This document shows positions 1 to 10,780 of a DNA stretch of 64,000 nucleotides, piece by piece (within the stretch, counting starts at the first letter, position 1; each line of letters opens with the position of its first letter). The position numbers and the translations under genes were made by a program. The DNA is from Symbiodinium natans (taxonomy: Eukaryota > Sar > Dinophyceae > Suessiales > Symbiodiniaceae): positions 160,001-224,000 of the forward strand of contig CAJNDS010002696.1 in NCBI GenBank assembly GCA_905221605.1, in the 5' to 3' direction. The notes beneath the pieces are model-generated. The model made no database searches and was not told the DNA's origin. It worked only from the letters and a program-made list of their open reading frames with translations.

Positions 1-51
1 CCCAAAGAGAAACGAAGCCTCGATGATGCGCACCCTGGCCCCCCGCCCGGC

Positions 52-239
52 CGCGCATCATGAGCATCAGCGGCTCCGGCCTCCAGGCATGCATGGCTTA
101 TAGGGGCATATGCCGGCCTCAAAACGTAAATGTCCGTAACAGCACGAAAACCACGGTATTTACAGCGATTTCTGTGTTTTCCAAGCTCTCAGCCGCATCC
201 GAAACCCAAAACCCAACCCGCTGATGCTCATGATGCGCG
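52..239 (+). repeat. 188 bp segment with perfect 22 bp inverted ends
   Basis: CGCGCATCATGAGCATCAGC plus GG at 52-73 is the exact reverse complement of 218-239. Related GATGATGC motifs lie at 21-30 and 324-332. No transposase frame lies inside. Confidence 0.75.
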
Positions 240-659
240 CTCTTGTGGGGGTCCTTTGGGGTGGCCAATGCCACCCAAAAAACATCAACAACGCGTATTT
301 GGCCAAAGTTGAAAAACCAGAGTCGATGATGCTCTCCGGGGTCGTTTTTGGGACCCCCCCATGGGGCGCCCAAAAAATGCGTCCAGGAGCCCAAATTCGG
401 TGGGAAATAGCGCGTTTTTCGCGATAAAAATTGTACCTGAAACATGATGCCCTTCGGGAGCCGCATTTGGAGCCGGATGTTGGGGAGCCAACCGGGTCAG
501 CGGCTTAACCCCCCCCCAGAATAGCTAAAGCTAGGGCTGGCGCCTAACGGCGTCGGACCACGGGCGTGCCCGGATTTAAGAGCCTCCGGCTCAAGCCGCC
601 GACCCCGCTGGAGCATAGTTGAAAGGTTTAAACGCGTTCGTTAGGTCAAAGGATGCCAA

Positions 660-740
660 AGTTGGTGGGGGGGGGGGGTAGGGGGGTAGGGGGGTAGGCG
701 GGGGGGGGGGGGGGGGGGGTAAGGGGGGGGGGGGGGGGGG
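660..740 (+). repeat. G-run block
   Basis: Runs of 5-20 G separated by TA, TAG or TAAG; followed at 800-860 by C-runs and a CGCGTTTTGG pair. Likely G-quadruplex forming and hard to assemble. Confidence 0.9.
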
Positions 741-881
741 CGCTATGGTCCTTGGAGTTTATGGCCCGTTGGGGGGTCTGGCCTTCCTGAAAAGGCTGCC
801 CGAGGACCCCCCTACCCCCCCCCCCCCCCTCCCGCGTTTTGGCCCCGCGTTTTGGGGGGGTAAGGAGGGAAAGCTGGCGGA

Positions 882-912
882 CCCTAAACCCTAAACCCTA
901 AACCCTAAACCC
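882..912 (-). repeat. Telomere-type array (CCCTAAA on +), about 4 units
   Basis: Clean CCCTAAA repeats, directly followed by an exon-like piece and then by an opposite array at 997-1046. Confidence 0.95.
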
Positions 913-990
913 GAAGCTGCCAGGCATCCGAGCCAAGACCTGCAGCGCCAAGATTCGGTGACCTCCGATGTGATGAACCAGTGGCTTTGA
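913..990 (+). other. Exon-like piece
   Basis: Reads EAARHPSQDLQRQDSV... to a TGA at 988. A tighter exon 924-957 has CAG|G at left and a GT at right (TCG|GTGACC). Bracketed by inverted telomere arrays. Unrecognised. Confidence 0.25.
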
Positions 991-996
991 GGCCGC

Positions 997-1046
997 TAGG
1001 GTTTAGGGTTTGGGGTTTAGGGTTTAGGGTTTAGGGTTTAGGGTTT
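997..1046 (+). repeat. Telomere-type array (TTTAGGG), about 7 units
   Basis: One unit is TTTGGGG-like; the rest are TTTAGGG. It faces the array at 882-912, so the 85 bp between them is capped on both sides with the polarity of a linear DNA end. Confidence 0.95.
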
Positions 1047-1071
1047 GTGCGGCGGTTTGTTGGGGTTCTTG

Positions 1072-1178
1072 CCCAGGCCCCCGGGAGGATCCAAAAAGTA
1101 GATCCCCTTAGCACCCAATTGTGGTGTTTTTGGTACTGCTTGGGGGTTCAATTTTTTTGGATCCGCGCAGGGTCTGGG
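1072..1178 (+). mobile_element. MITE-like element, family 6
   Basis: 107 bp; GGGAGGATCCAAAAAGTAGA at left, TTTTTTTGGATCCGCGC at right. A third copy (14674-14764) has lost its left end at a telomere array; a solo end is at about 33050-33070. Confidence 0.75.
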
Positions 1179-1179
1179 T

Positions 1180-2385
1180 GGGTCTGGGGTTCAAGGTTAG
1201 GTTTAGGGCTTAGGATTTAGAGGTGTAGAGTATGGAGTTATTGGCTTCGGGTTTGAGTTTAGAGGCCGTAGGCTTACCAGGGTGGCAGGTTTATTATTGT
1301 TTAGCACGAAGCCCTGACGCATAATCCCGCGATTTTTAAACTTAGTATTTTGGGGGGTTTCAATCATGCCTCTGGGCGTATGCCTCCTATTGGATCCCTA
1401 AGTATAAGGGGGAACATCCCAACTACCCTGTCCCTTGCTTAGGGGTACTTCATGTCCTTTATGTATAGCACGGTCAAAGTGTGTGTTCAGAAGACTACGA
1501 TAGCCAGTCAGACTTTCGAGCATTTCCATTCAGACTCTCGAACGGTTCGTCATTTTAACGAACGTGGCTGATGTAGCGAACCCGTCTTTCTCAACTCCAA
1601 AACCACCCAAACACCACCGGTTGTTGTGACGATGTCTGCTGAACCTTCTTTCACTTGCCTACAGAGCCTTCTCCTGAATCACAGGTCCAGCGCCCAAACT
1701 ACGCAGTCGGGTATATTGTGTTAAACTGTTTAGGACAAGAAGACAGGAATGTCACTCAACCTTTTTTGTATCAGGAGGCGCAGCACAACTGCTTTCGCAG
1801 CCCGGTCAGTGAAAGCCAAAGGCCTACGAATCCTGCATAGCCCAAGTCGAAGAAGGAACACGATCCAAAGTTCCAATCACTCAGTTGCATACTGTTGGGA
1901 TTGGCCAGGGTTCATGTATCCTCATGCATCGACAACAGGTGCTTGTTGCATGCGATGCGAAGCATTCTGCATGCATGCCTAACATTGGCATGCCTAAGGT
2001 ATGCCTACCTCGATGTGTTGCACAGGTGCCGTGCAAGGTTCTACGCGCGCAAGCTACAGCACATAAGCTGAAACAGGCCTACAAGGGATTCAGAATTGTG
2101 GGAGTCAGGGCTTAGGATACCCAGAGTCTGAGCAGCCAGACATGCCAGAGAAGGATTTGGGGGTTCAAGGTTCCTATGATCTTCCCTTGCTTGGAGAGAT
2201 CCTGATCCTGCAACATCTCGTCCAAATTAACCGTCGTTCCGAGTCGTTCCTGCATTGCGGACTTGGCATGCGCTTGGAGCGAGAGTGCGCCTGGTAACTC
2301 AAGGTGCGTTGCCTGCGGCAAAAGAAGCGGAGAGCACTGTAGATTGGGGTGACTGTCTGAAACCCGGGCCCGTCATCCTAAACCC
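1180..2385. other. Unique and degenerate repeat DNA, no gene recognised
   Basis: Degenerate TTTAGGG to about 1290, a family-1 half element near 1400, then unique DNA with GCATGC-rich motifs at 1890-2000. Short frames of 61-77 codons on both strands lack gene-like support. Confidence 0.6.
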
Positions 2386-2399
2386 TAGATCCTAAACCC

Positions 2400-3720
2400 T
2401 AAACCCCAGACGTAGCCTACTTTAAATGTTCAGTTTTCAGGGGTTACATGTATAAGACAGTGTTCACAAATATACAGAGAGGAGCCATCTCGCTCAAAGT
2501 TGAGTGCCTCAAAGTGCCTCCTATTTCGGGACTTTAGGGCCCAAGTACACAATAATGATGAGTACTTAGCTCTTCTAAGCTCCCTAAGTCCTCTAAGTAG
2601 GTTATAAGTAGACATATACTCGGGGGTGATAAGTACACATGAACATCTAAGTATACCTGCCCCACCAGGATGGACTATGAGGCCCGGGTTTAGGGTTCAG
2701 GGTTTGGGATTTATAGGGTAGGGTTCGGGAGTATGAGGTCGGCTTTGGATTTCGTGTTTACAGCTTAGGGTTTAGGATTTTGGGTTTAGGGTCTGGGGTT
2801 TAGGGTGCAGGAATTCTGAATTGGGGTTTAGGGTCCTGGTATACCCCTAAACCTACTCTACACACCTTTAGGAGTTGTCCTTGGCGAACCCCCCAACTCA
2901 GTGCACGGAGCGCGAGGACACCCCGCGGCTCCTGGCAGTGCGCTACGCTGAGGGGCCAGAGATTCCGTCAGACTGGTGGACGTAGTGCGCCGGATGAAAA
3001 CCCAACAGCGCCCAGGGTCCCGCCCAGCATGGAAGTTGAAGTCGCATCCCCCAAACCCAACATGCCTCCTCCTGGCCAGGATCACTAATAATTAGGGTTT
3101 ATGGTTTAAGGTTTAGGGTTTAGTGCCGCTTGCATGAAAATCCAGGGTCATTGAAATTGCCGCTTTGGTCGTTTTAAGGTTTAGGGTTTACCTTTCCTAC
3201 TACACCTTGTAAACTGAGGATATCGGGCCCACTGATCCGAGTTTAGGATTCAGGGTTCAGGGTTTAGGGTATTAGGGCTTAGGGAGGTTTAGGGATTTCA
3301 GCATACAAGCCCTATGCAAGCCCTGTAAGCCCCATCGACAAGCCCTCAACCCGCCCTCGAGTGACGTGAGCCCGGGAAAATTCCCCAAAGTTCTCCGAAA
3401 CATGTCGACCAGGGTATGAAGTATGCCTTATATTAAGGCTTTTGGGAAGTGTTTTCAGAGTGACTTAGGTTGTATTGGGTGCCAAGCTGGGGATTCTAGC
3501 AGGCAAGCCCCTTGCTCACATCGCGATGAAGAACCCTAAGCCCGAACCCAAAGCACCCGCATCCTAAGTCGTGACTCTACCAGCCCAGCCCAACCCTGAC
3601 ATTGGAGATTTGGGTGTTTACGAAAGTAAGGGACCCTTGATATAATAGTCCTAAATAACAGGCTTCCCTAATAATCAGGACCCCAATAAGGCACCCCGAA
3701 TTTCGGAAACCCCCATGTGG
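2400..3720. other. Degenerate telomere-like DNA and unique spacer
   Basis: A decayed family-2 element may lie at about 2575-2655 (AAGTACACATGAACATCTAAGTA). Degenerate TTTAGGG at 2685-2840 and 3090-3300. No gene recognised. Confidence 0.6.
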
Positions 3721-3727
3721 TGTGCGG

Positions 3728-3770
3728 CCCTAAACCCTAAGCCCTAAACCCTAAACCCTAAACCCTAAAC
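3728..3770 (-). repeat. Telomere-type array (CCCTAAA), about 6 units
   Basis: One unit is GCCCTAA-shifted. It ends at ATGTGGTGCACAG, where an exon-like piece begins. Confidence 0.95.
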
Positions 3771-3774
3771 ATGT

Positions 3775-3861
3775 GGTGCACAGGAAGAAGAGCTCAGGAA
3801 CCTGCGGGTAGCAAAGGAGGCGCCAGCGGGGGACGGGAGGAGGGACTCAGTAGCTGATTGA
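3775..3861 (+). other. Exon-like piece
   Basis: Reads GAQEEELRNLRVAKEAPAGD... to TGA. CACAG|G at 3783 and GCGG|GTAGCA at 3807 could bound an exon. Unrecognised. Confidence 0.25.
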
Positions 3862-4396
3862 GTACACATGACACTTTTTGGGAGACTATAATCCCCTAGG
3901 CTATACTTATAACTCCCTATAGAACTGAGAGTGTGCACTTTTTTTTTTTTTTTTTTGGGGGGGGGGGGGGGGCGTAGATGAACTCAGCTACGAAGGGGGG
4001 CCTGTTGTTGGTTTAGTGGTTTGCGGTTGGGGCCCTGGGGATTCCAGAGTTTTTCAGTGCCGGCTGGTCGGATATTTTAAGGTCTGGGGCTTATGCTGAC
4101 TAGGGATGATAGTACCCCCCCTATTGTCATCCCTATGAAGGACTGTTCGTTAAAGGGGGAACATCCCAAGTCCAGGGCGTGCGCAATTAGGGTGCCCTAA
4201 ACCCTAAAGCCTAAACCCTGAAGGTTTTCAGGGCCCCGGGAGTCTCGAGGATACGGAGTCTACGGCTATACTGAGGCTTGTACTGTTTAACTGAAGTCCC
4301 TCACGACAAATCTAAGGGTTCAGGCGAATTCCTAAGCTCTTATAAGCCCTAATTAAACCGTAATTAAGCCCTGAAGGGTAGCTTACCCTAAACCCT

Positions 4397-4533
4397 ACTT
4401 GGAGGTTCATGGTACTCATTGACCAGCTATATCTGTATGTATAACCCACTTATAAGCCCCTGAAGTGCCCTAATAAGGTTATAAGTTATATGTACAGTTG
4501 TAGTGGGTGAATAAGTACCATGAACCTCCAAGC
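4397..4533 (+). mobile_element. MITE-like element, family 2 (ACTTGGAGGTTCATGGTACT ends)
   Basis: 137 bp, ends in perfect inverse orientation (AGTACCATGAACCTCCAAG), with an internal TTATAAG-rich stem. Confidence 0.82.
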
Positions 4534-4835
4534 AATTAAACCCTGAAGGGTAGTTTAGGGTGTCACCCACACCGCCGCGGCGGTGACCTGGCCGCCCCTG
4601 GGTTGCGGTTGAGGAATCTTAAATTCAGCTTCCGCGATATGGCGATACGAAGCATGCTTCATACTAGACGTTTAAGATGTATTAGAAGATGTCGAAGAAC
4701 AAAAGTTAAATCATACTCAAGTTTAGATTTATCAAAGTTTGCTGTAGCACAGTACGAGCTCATTCGCGACCATCGGGCATCTGGGGAAGCTTGTTGCAGC
4801 CCTGCCCGAGCCTAAACACTCCCCCGGCCCCCCCC

Positions 4836-4940
4836 AAACCCTAAACCCTAAACCCTAAACCCTAAACCCTAAACCCTAAACCCTAAACCCTAAACCCTAC
4901 ACCCTAAACCCTAAACCCTAAACCCTAAACCCTAAACCCT
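4836..4940 (-). repeat. Telomere-type array (CCCTAAA), 15 units
   Basis: Near-perfect, with a single CCCTACA unit. It follows a C-rich stretch and ends in CCCTATTATGAG. Confidence 0.97.
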
Positions 4941-5765
4941 ATTATGAGAGAGCGGGCTTCTGCGAGGCGCTCTTGGAGCGTCTTAAGGAAGCAAGGCGCG
5001 TGGGGAATCTCAGGGATTTTCCACAGGCATTTGGGACGTTTTAGGTTTTCGGGTTTTTGGGGCTTCGGGTTTAGGGTCAAGGTTTTCGGGGATTCTGGTT
5101 TCCGGGGTCCGGGAACTCAGCTGTTTAGGTCTGAGGGTTTGCTGAGGGCAGGAAGACTAATTGCAGGGAAGCGCCGGGGAGGAATTCACATGGGGACATT
5201 GTCGACCTGCGATGAAGGTTGAGGTAACCCCAGAAACTCAAGCAGCCCCAGCGCTCCAAAACCCGCCGCTCACACCCCAAGCAAATAAATCCGCACTCAT
5301 CTCCCCGAAGACCTGCACCTTAAATCCCCACTGCCTACTTTCCAGGATGCTATAAGTAGTGCCCTATTCCCTTTTTGGGGGGGTTTAGGTCCCCGCATAA
5401 GCCCCTAGAAGCAAAACAGGGGCACCCTTTCAACTCCTAGAATACTGGGCAACCTATCCTCGCTGCGTCTTGAGCACGAACGGTTTAGTGTTCAGGAATC
5501 AGGGTTCAGGGTTTAGGGATGAGGGTTTAGGGTTTAGGGCCCCTTCTCCCATTCATGCAAGGTCCCAAGCTCTTCTTGAGGGTGCGACAGAGGCGCCAGG
5601 GTTTAGGGCCCAGAGTCTTCAAAGGGGATCTCGGGGGGTTTAGTCTGAAGGTTTGGAGATTTCGGGGGTTTTGGGGTAACTAAGTCCTGAACCCTACAAC
5701 CCTAAACCCTAAACCCCAATGAAAGGCGGCAGTGGGTTGATGATTAGCAGGTTCCACGCTGTGGT

Positions 5766-5823
5766 TTATGGTTTAGGGTTTAGGGTTTAGGGTTTAGGGT
5801 TTAGGGTTTAGGGTTTAGGGTTC
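5766..5823 (+). repeat. Telomere-type array (TTTAGGG), 8 units
   Basis: Perfect units, degenerating at the right end to TTCAGGG. More degenerate TTTAGGG sequence continues to about 5920. Confidence 0.95.
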
Positions 5824-6144
5824 AGGGTCTTGGTGTCATTCGTGGAGGATCAGCGAGGGTTTTGTGGTGTGTATGCGGTTCAGGCTGTAGGCTTTTTAGT
5901 TTAGAGGGCTTAGGGTTTAGGGTTTTTTGGGCAGCGTTTTGAGGGGAAGGTATTGTAGGGTTCATCGGGCTCATATGGGGCTTACCGGGCTGATAGGTTT
6001 TGCATGGCTTCGGGGTTTGACAGGGCTGGGGATTTCGGGTTCTGGGACGCAGGGTTTACCCAAAGGCTCCTGTGAAGTACCTTTTGGGGGTATGATTTTT
6101 TCTGTTTTTTTTTTTTGTGTTTTTTCATATGTTTTTGTCAAATG

Positions 6145-6745
6145 TAAGGCACGAAAGAAAGGAAGGAAGGCAGGAAGGCAGGAATACAGGAAGAAAGAAA
6201 GAAAGAAACAAAGAAAGACAGAAAGGAAGGAAGCAAGAGGAAGAAAACAATAGGGAAACAAAGAAAGAAAGGCAGGAATAGAAAGAAAGACTGCAAGAAA
6301 GAAAGAAACACAGGCAGGAATAGAAAGAAAGATAGAAAGAAAGGCAGGACTAGAAAGAAAGACAGAAAGAAAGAAGGAAAGAAAGAAAGAAATACAACAA
6401 ATAAAGAAAGAGAGAAAGCAAAAAGGAAAGGCAGGAATGGAGGAATAAATAAAGGAATAAAGAAAAAACACAAGAAAGAAAGAGAGGAACAACGACAGCA
6501 AGAAAGCAAGAAAGAAAAAAACAAAGGAAGGAACAGAGGAATAAAGTAAAGAAAGAAATGCAGCAAGACAGAATAATAAAATAAATAAAGAAATAAAGGA
6601 AGGAAGTGAGGAAGAAAGAAAGGAACAAAGAAAGAAAGAACGAGAGAAAGAAATAAAGAGAGCAAGAAAGCAAGAAATACCGAAAACACACGAACGAAAT
6701 ACATAAAACAAAAAAAGAAAGAAAGGAAGAAAGGAAGGATGGAAG
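6145..6745 (+). repeat. 600 bp GAAA/GGAA purine tract
   Basis: Almost pure A/G on the + strand (GAAAGAAAG, GGAAGGAAGG, with rare C and T). The - strand frames through it read Phe/Leu/Ser-rich with no stops because of composition; they are not genes. Confidence 0.95.
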
Positions 6746-6984
6746 GAGTTTAGGGTTCCGCTCGCTTCGCACGTTCTTGGTTGACCCTAAAGACCCTACG
6801 CCTTAAACCATAAACCCTAGACCCCCAAAACCGGTATGTGGAACCTGTGAGGATACAACAAACGCCCTTCGGCACAGCGGCCGGGCAGTAGTAAACCCGA
6901 AGGATTTAGGTTTGTAATTAGGGTTTAGGGTTTGAGTGTTTGAGGTAAGGGATCACGGCTCTAGCCGGGGTCCGGTGTTGTTTT

Positions 6985-7355
6985 TGCCTAGCTGTTAGAT
7001 CAAACAAATCCCATTTGAAAACTATTGTGTTTGCAAATGTGGGGGGCTGCGCCCCCCCCAACCCCCCCGCTTTTTTATAAGCCACCCAAGCGTGCTTCTG
7101 GTTCATACGAATCCCTTGCAAAACTCATCTTGCGGGATTGTGTCTGCAAATGGGGAATTCCCGGTGTGCAAGCGTGCTTTTAGTCTTTATTTAGTTCAAC
7201 GAATCGCTCCCAAAACTCTTTTTGCGAACATTGCTTTGCAAATGGGGGGGGGGAGGGCCCCAAACCCCCCCGGCTTTTTGAAGGCGCGCAAGCTTGCTTT
7301 AAGACAATAAGAATCCCGTCCAAACCCATCATGCGAGCACCATGTTTGCATTATT
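6985..7355 (+). repeat. Four degenerate tandem copies of a roughly 100 bp unit
   Basis: Each unit has GAATCCC-nn-CAAAACTC, a TTGCG stretch and TTTGCAAATGGGG; starts at about 7004, 7108, 7199 and 7309. G- or C-runs follow units 1, 3 and 4. No coding sense seen. Confidence 0.7.
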
Positions 7356-7926
7356 TTTTTTGGGGGGGGCGGGGTTGCTACCCCAAGGGTCATTAGATGT
7401 GGTCAGGTTCCGGACATGCGGTACCGCTGAGGAGCCTGCGGAAGCTGAAAACCAGCAAAATTCACCAACAAAAACCAGGAAAACACACAGAAAAGAATTC
7501 CAACCAGAGGAGGAGGATAGGCAGAACCAGAGGGCATGTTCAGAAAACCAAAAGAAAAGCAAGGAAAAACAAAAAAAGTCATTAAAAAAAAAAAAACCAG
7601 AAAAATTGACAAACAAAATCCTCGCTCCACCTTTTGGGGTAGCATACTGTAATCTCCTATAGCTAACCCAAAAAGGAAGTACACAGGAGCCTTCAGGTAG
7701 GGTTGGCATGGGAAGGGAGTCCGGGATGGCTTTGGGGAGGAGAACGCTAAACCCTAAACCCCCCAAATCGCTGTGCTCAGTGTAGGTTTCTGGGGCTTCG
7801 TCTCAGAAAGGTAGGGTCTATAGGGTTAAGGGTCTACAGGGTTTAGGGCTTAGGGACTGAATCCTTAGCCCTCAACCCTAAACTTTAAACCCCAAACCAA
7901 ATGGACCCTTTGGGTCTCTAGGGCTT

Positions 7927-8049
7927 ACAGGGTGGGGCCCCCTAGTTATAAGTAGAGTTATAAGGGCCCTAAATTGGGTTATAAGGACCCTAAGTTAGGT
8001 TATAAGTCCCTTAACTACAGTTAGTATAGTAAGGGGGCCCCACCCTGTA
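7927..8049 (+). mobile_element. MITE-like element, family 3, with TA target duplication
   Basis: 119 bp between TA dinucleotides. The ends are inverted: CAGGGTGGGGCCCCC and GGGGGCCCCACCCTG. The interior is AT-richer (TTATAAG repeats). The same element, opposite orientation and the same length, is at 55491-55613. TA duplications suggest mobilisation by a Tc1/mariner-type transposase, not encoded here. Confidence 0.85.
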
Positions 8050-8301
8050 GGGTCTTAGGATAGGGGTTCTATAAGCACCTCCCGCACGGCCAGGAAGGTG
8101 AGAGTACGTCTGCCAGCCAGGACTCTTGGTTTTTAAGGCTTTAGGGCGTAGGGCTTGTGGCTTAGGGGATTAGGTGTTTAGGGCTTAGGGGCTGATAGGG
8201 CTAAGGGTTGACAGGGTTTAGGATTTAGGTTTAGGGGGGCTCCGGAAAAAGAACACGCATGCCTGCACATACACGCTGCAAGATTTTTCTACCGCCGCAA
8301 G

Positions 8302-8618
8302 GCATCGCTCAGTAGCTGCGGGACAGCTGGCTGCTGCGATTCTTGATGAGGGGCGTTACTTCCAGGTTGTGCATGCGGGACGAGAGCCTAGCTGGCCGCA
8401 CATGCGTACGTGCCTTGGTCAGTGTTCAGCTTGCAAGTGGAAGACGTCAGAGCCTCCGGCGGCGATTGCAGGGATCCTACAGGATGTGCGGCAATCTGTG
8501 GCGCATCATCATACCAACTGGAGCGAGGAAACGTTGCAGAATGCTGGGTGGTACGGCCTTTGGAAGCGGCAGGGCGTCTCTGGCCTGCCGTTGAGCTTCA
8601 GCATCCCTCTATGCTACC
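8302..8618 (+). CDS. Possible single exon, 317 bp, unknown protein
   Basis: The longest plausible host-type coding stretch. TTTTCTACCGCCGCAAG|G at left is pyrimidine-rich before AG|G, and TGCTACC|GTAGGAAG at right is a GT donor. Its frame (phase 1) is open throughout and of ordinary composition: AILDEGRYFQVVHAGREPSW, TCLGQCSACKWKT (CxxxCxxC, possibly metal binding), AAIAGILQDVRQSVAHHHTN, WSEETLQNAGWYGLWKRQGV. The other frames are less protein-like. Not recognised; could be an exon or a captured gene fragment. A G-rich small element begins about 75 bp downstream. Confidence 0.4.
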
Positions 8619-8691
8619 GTAGGAAGGGAAGTCATATCTGGCTAGCCCGGCCTGTTGCCACTGCTTGTTGCTTCAAAGGTTCCCTACTTAT

Positions 8692-8812
8692 GGGGTTCCT
8701 AAGGGAGGGGGGTTCCTAAGGGGGGCAGGTACCGAGGGAGCCTTCGAGAAGCTTAGGGAGCCTTAGGGAGTAGTGGGGAGTATTAGGGAACCTTGGGTTT
8801 CCTACCTGAAGC
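8692..8812 (+). mobile_element. MITE-like element, family 5
   Basis: GGGGTTCCTAAGGGAGGGGG at left, then CAGGTACCGAGGGAGCC and TTAGGGAGTAGTGGGGAG: the inverse of the interior of 54065-54204, so the two are in opposite orientation. Confidence 0.7.
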
Positions 8813-9160
8813 TCGGGCGAAGCCCTTAGGCCCTTAGGGTTCAGGGCTCTGGGGGCGGTCGCTGATGTCTAAGGAACTCAAAAGAAGTGACCATGATCAT
8901 TTGGTGGTCCTCGAAACAAAGGTCGTTTTTTTGCGTTCCCCCCCTATATGATACGACACCCTCGAATTAACAATAAGGACCCAAAATGACCCTAATTAAA
9001 GAACTACCCATACCTTGGGAATCCGCTAGACATGCGGGTTATGGAGTTCTTGAGGGAGGGGGGGTTCAACGGGGGGTTGCGAGCTTTTTGTCGAATTTGA
9101 TGGGTCGGGGTCTCGGCTCTTTTGGAGCTCACTGTGTAAGAGTTAAAGGTTTAGGTATTT

Positions 9161-9276
9161 CCCAGACCCCTGGAAGGATCCAAAAAGTAGAACCCCCAAA
9201 TAGTACCCTGTAGTATTGGGTCATTTTTAGGAACACTTAAGGGGATCTACTTTTTGGATCCTCCCAGGCGTCTGGG
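9161..9276 (+). mobile_element. MITE-like element, family 6 (CCCAGACCCCTGGAAGGATCC ends)
   Basis: 116 bp; GGATCCAAAAAGTAGA near the left end pairs with TCTACTTTTTGGATCC near the right end, outer arms CCCAGAC and GTCTGGG. Confidence 0.82.
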
Positions 9277-9309
9277 TAAAGCTTAGGTGTGGAAATTACA
9301 CGTGTTGCC

Positions 9310-9418
9310 CAAGGGGTCCATGGACCTGCATAGTAGATACCTTGAGCCTTCAAGGGGTTCCAAAAAAAGTAGCTTTTGGGCCCAAGTATCTACTACACAG
9401 GTACATAGACCCTTAGGG
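9310..9418 (+). mobile_element. MITE-like element, family 4 (AAGGGTCCATGTACCT ends)
   Basis: About 109 bp; outer inverse pair AAGGGGTCCATGGACCTG and CAGGTACATAGACCCTT, inner pair GTAGATACTTGGGCC-type. Confidence 0.75.
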
Positions 9419-9423
9419 TCCTA

Positions 9424-9487
9424 ACCCTAAACCCTAAACCCTAAACCCTAAACCTTAAACCCTAAATCCTAAACCCTAAACCCTAAG
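9424..9487 (-). repeat. Telomere-type array (CCCTAAA), 9 units
   Basis: Starts right at the end of a small inverted-repeat element (TAGACCCTTAGGGTCC) and contains CCTTAAA and CCCTAAATC variants. Confidence 0.95.
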
Positions 9488-9606
9488 CCCCTCCACAGGT
9501 ACGTGGACCCTCAGGGTTGGGTTTCGGGCATCTGCGCAGCCAGAAAAACTTGACCGGAGGGAGCCCTTACAGACTTGCGCAGGGAAGAGCCCCCGAAGGC
9601 CTCGGA

Positions 9607-9700
9607 GGGTTTAGGGTTTAGGGTTTATAATTTAGGGTCTAGGGTTTAGGGTTTAGGGTCTAGGGTTTAGGGTTTAGGGTTTAGGGTTTAGGGTTTAGGG
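9607..9700 (+). repeat. Telomere-type array (TTTAGGG), about 13 units
   Basis: Includes TCTAGGG and TTATAATTTAGGG variants in its first half; the second half is clean. Confidence 0.95.
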
Positions 9701-9722
9701 GGCGAAGCTAACCGTGAAAAGT

Positions 9723-9833
9723 AGTCCACGCGGAGACGCCGGCGATGCGAAAGAATGTTCGAGGGCGGCTGCAATGCTTGTCGCCTCCCTTGTCAAGTTT
9801 GACATGCAGATCTCGGCCTGCGAGCAGAAATGG
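9723..9833 (+). other. Exon-like piece
   Basis: 37 open codons (SPRGDAGDAKECSRAAAMLV, ASLVKFDMQISACEQKW) between two TTTAGGG arrays. No clear donor. Unrecognised. Confidence 0.25.
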
Positions 9834-9851
9834 GGGTTTCCGAAATGAAAG

Positions 9852-9920
9852 TAGGGTTTAGGGTTTAGGGTTTAGGGTTTAGGGTTTAGGGTTTAGGGTT
9901 TAGGGTTTAGGGTTTAGGGT
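9852..9920 (+). repeat. Telomere-type array (TTTAGGG), 10 units
   Basis: Perfect array; with the array at 9607-9700 it brackets an exon-like piece. Confidence 0.97.
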
Positions 9921-10097
9921 CCTATTTTCGGGAACCCCAAAATGTAGCGCTTAGTGGCGCGTCTTGTCAATAAGTGGTCGTTCCAAGAAGGAGTGCATCC
10001 AACTTTGCTTACATCTTAAGTACTATTTGCTTAAGAACCACCCAACATTTGCTGAAGAACCACCCAAAATGAACAATAGTCTAATGGTTGGCCGCGC

Positions 10098-10330
10098 AAC
10101 ATTTCGCGAAAAATCGTTGAAACTACGTTAGCTATGGATCATGTGGGAAGTCCAAAAACCAGGGGGAGGGGAATGCGTCGCGCACGCTTTTTCTTAACTT
10201 TCGCGCACGAGTTGCTGTGATCGCGTTTCTACAACCAACATTGACATTTTCGTTCGGAAAGTGTTTTTTTTTGGCAAAATTTCGTGGAAAAACTCTGAAA
10301 CTACGTTAGCTATGGATCGTGTGGGGAGAA
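10098..10330 (+). repeat. Tandem duplication, about 177 bp apart
   Basis: GAAACTACGTTAGCTATGGA followed by TCRTGTGGGRAG occurs at about 10119 and 10297, each after a TTTCG(C/T)GGAAAAA stretch. Confidence 0.8.
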
Positions 10331-10570
10331 CCATTAGAAATAGTAATCCCTATATTGCTCAAGCAATAGGTCTTCACATTTTTTGGGGAGATTCTCAAGC
10401 AAATAGTAGTTTAGTTCTGAAGCTGACGGCCTTGATGTGAGGCATCATTCCCAATCCCAACAACCAATGGGCTGTTAGGCCCTATCATCCCCATAATCGA
10501 CCCTAAAAAGTGCCTTTTAAGGGGTCATACCCTAGGCCCTAAACCCTAAACCCTAAACCCTAAACCGTCC

Positions 10571-10657
10571 TGGAACGCACAGGAGCACGCAGCGTCGGCG
10601 CCGTCCTCGCGGTCCAACAGTGACGTCGGACTCAGGCCAGGGGAGACCACCAGCTGA
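10571..10657 (+). other. Exon-like piece
   Basis: Reads WNAQEHAASAPSSRSNSDVG... to TGA, directly against the TTTAGGG array. CACAG|G and CGCG|GTCC are possible splice borders. Confidence 0.22.
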
Positions 10658-10658
10658 G

Positions 10659-10780
10659 GGGTTTAGGGTTTAGGGTTAGGGCTTAGGGCTTAGGGTTTAG
10701 GGTTTAGGGTTTAGGGTTTAGGGTTTAGGGTTTAGGGTTTAGGGTCGAGGGTTTAGGGTTTAGGGTTTAGGGTTTAGGGA
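10659..10780 (+). repeat. Telomere-type array (TTTAGGG), about 17 units
   Basis: Starts right after a TGA-ended exon-like piece; includes TTAGGG, CTTAGGG and a TCGAGGG unit. Confidence 0.95.

Noticed and set aside
5971-6772. Long - strand frames (up to 246 codons) of Phe, Leu and Ser
   Set aside because: They lie on the GAAA/GGAA purine tract; low-complexity composition removes stop codons. No domain, and three frames are open at once.
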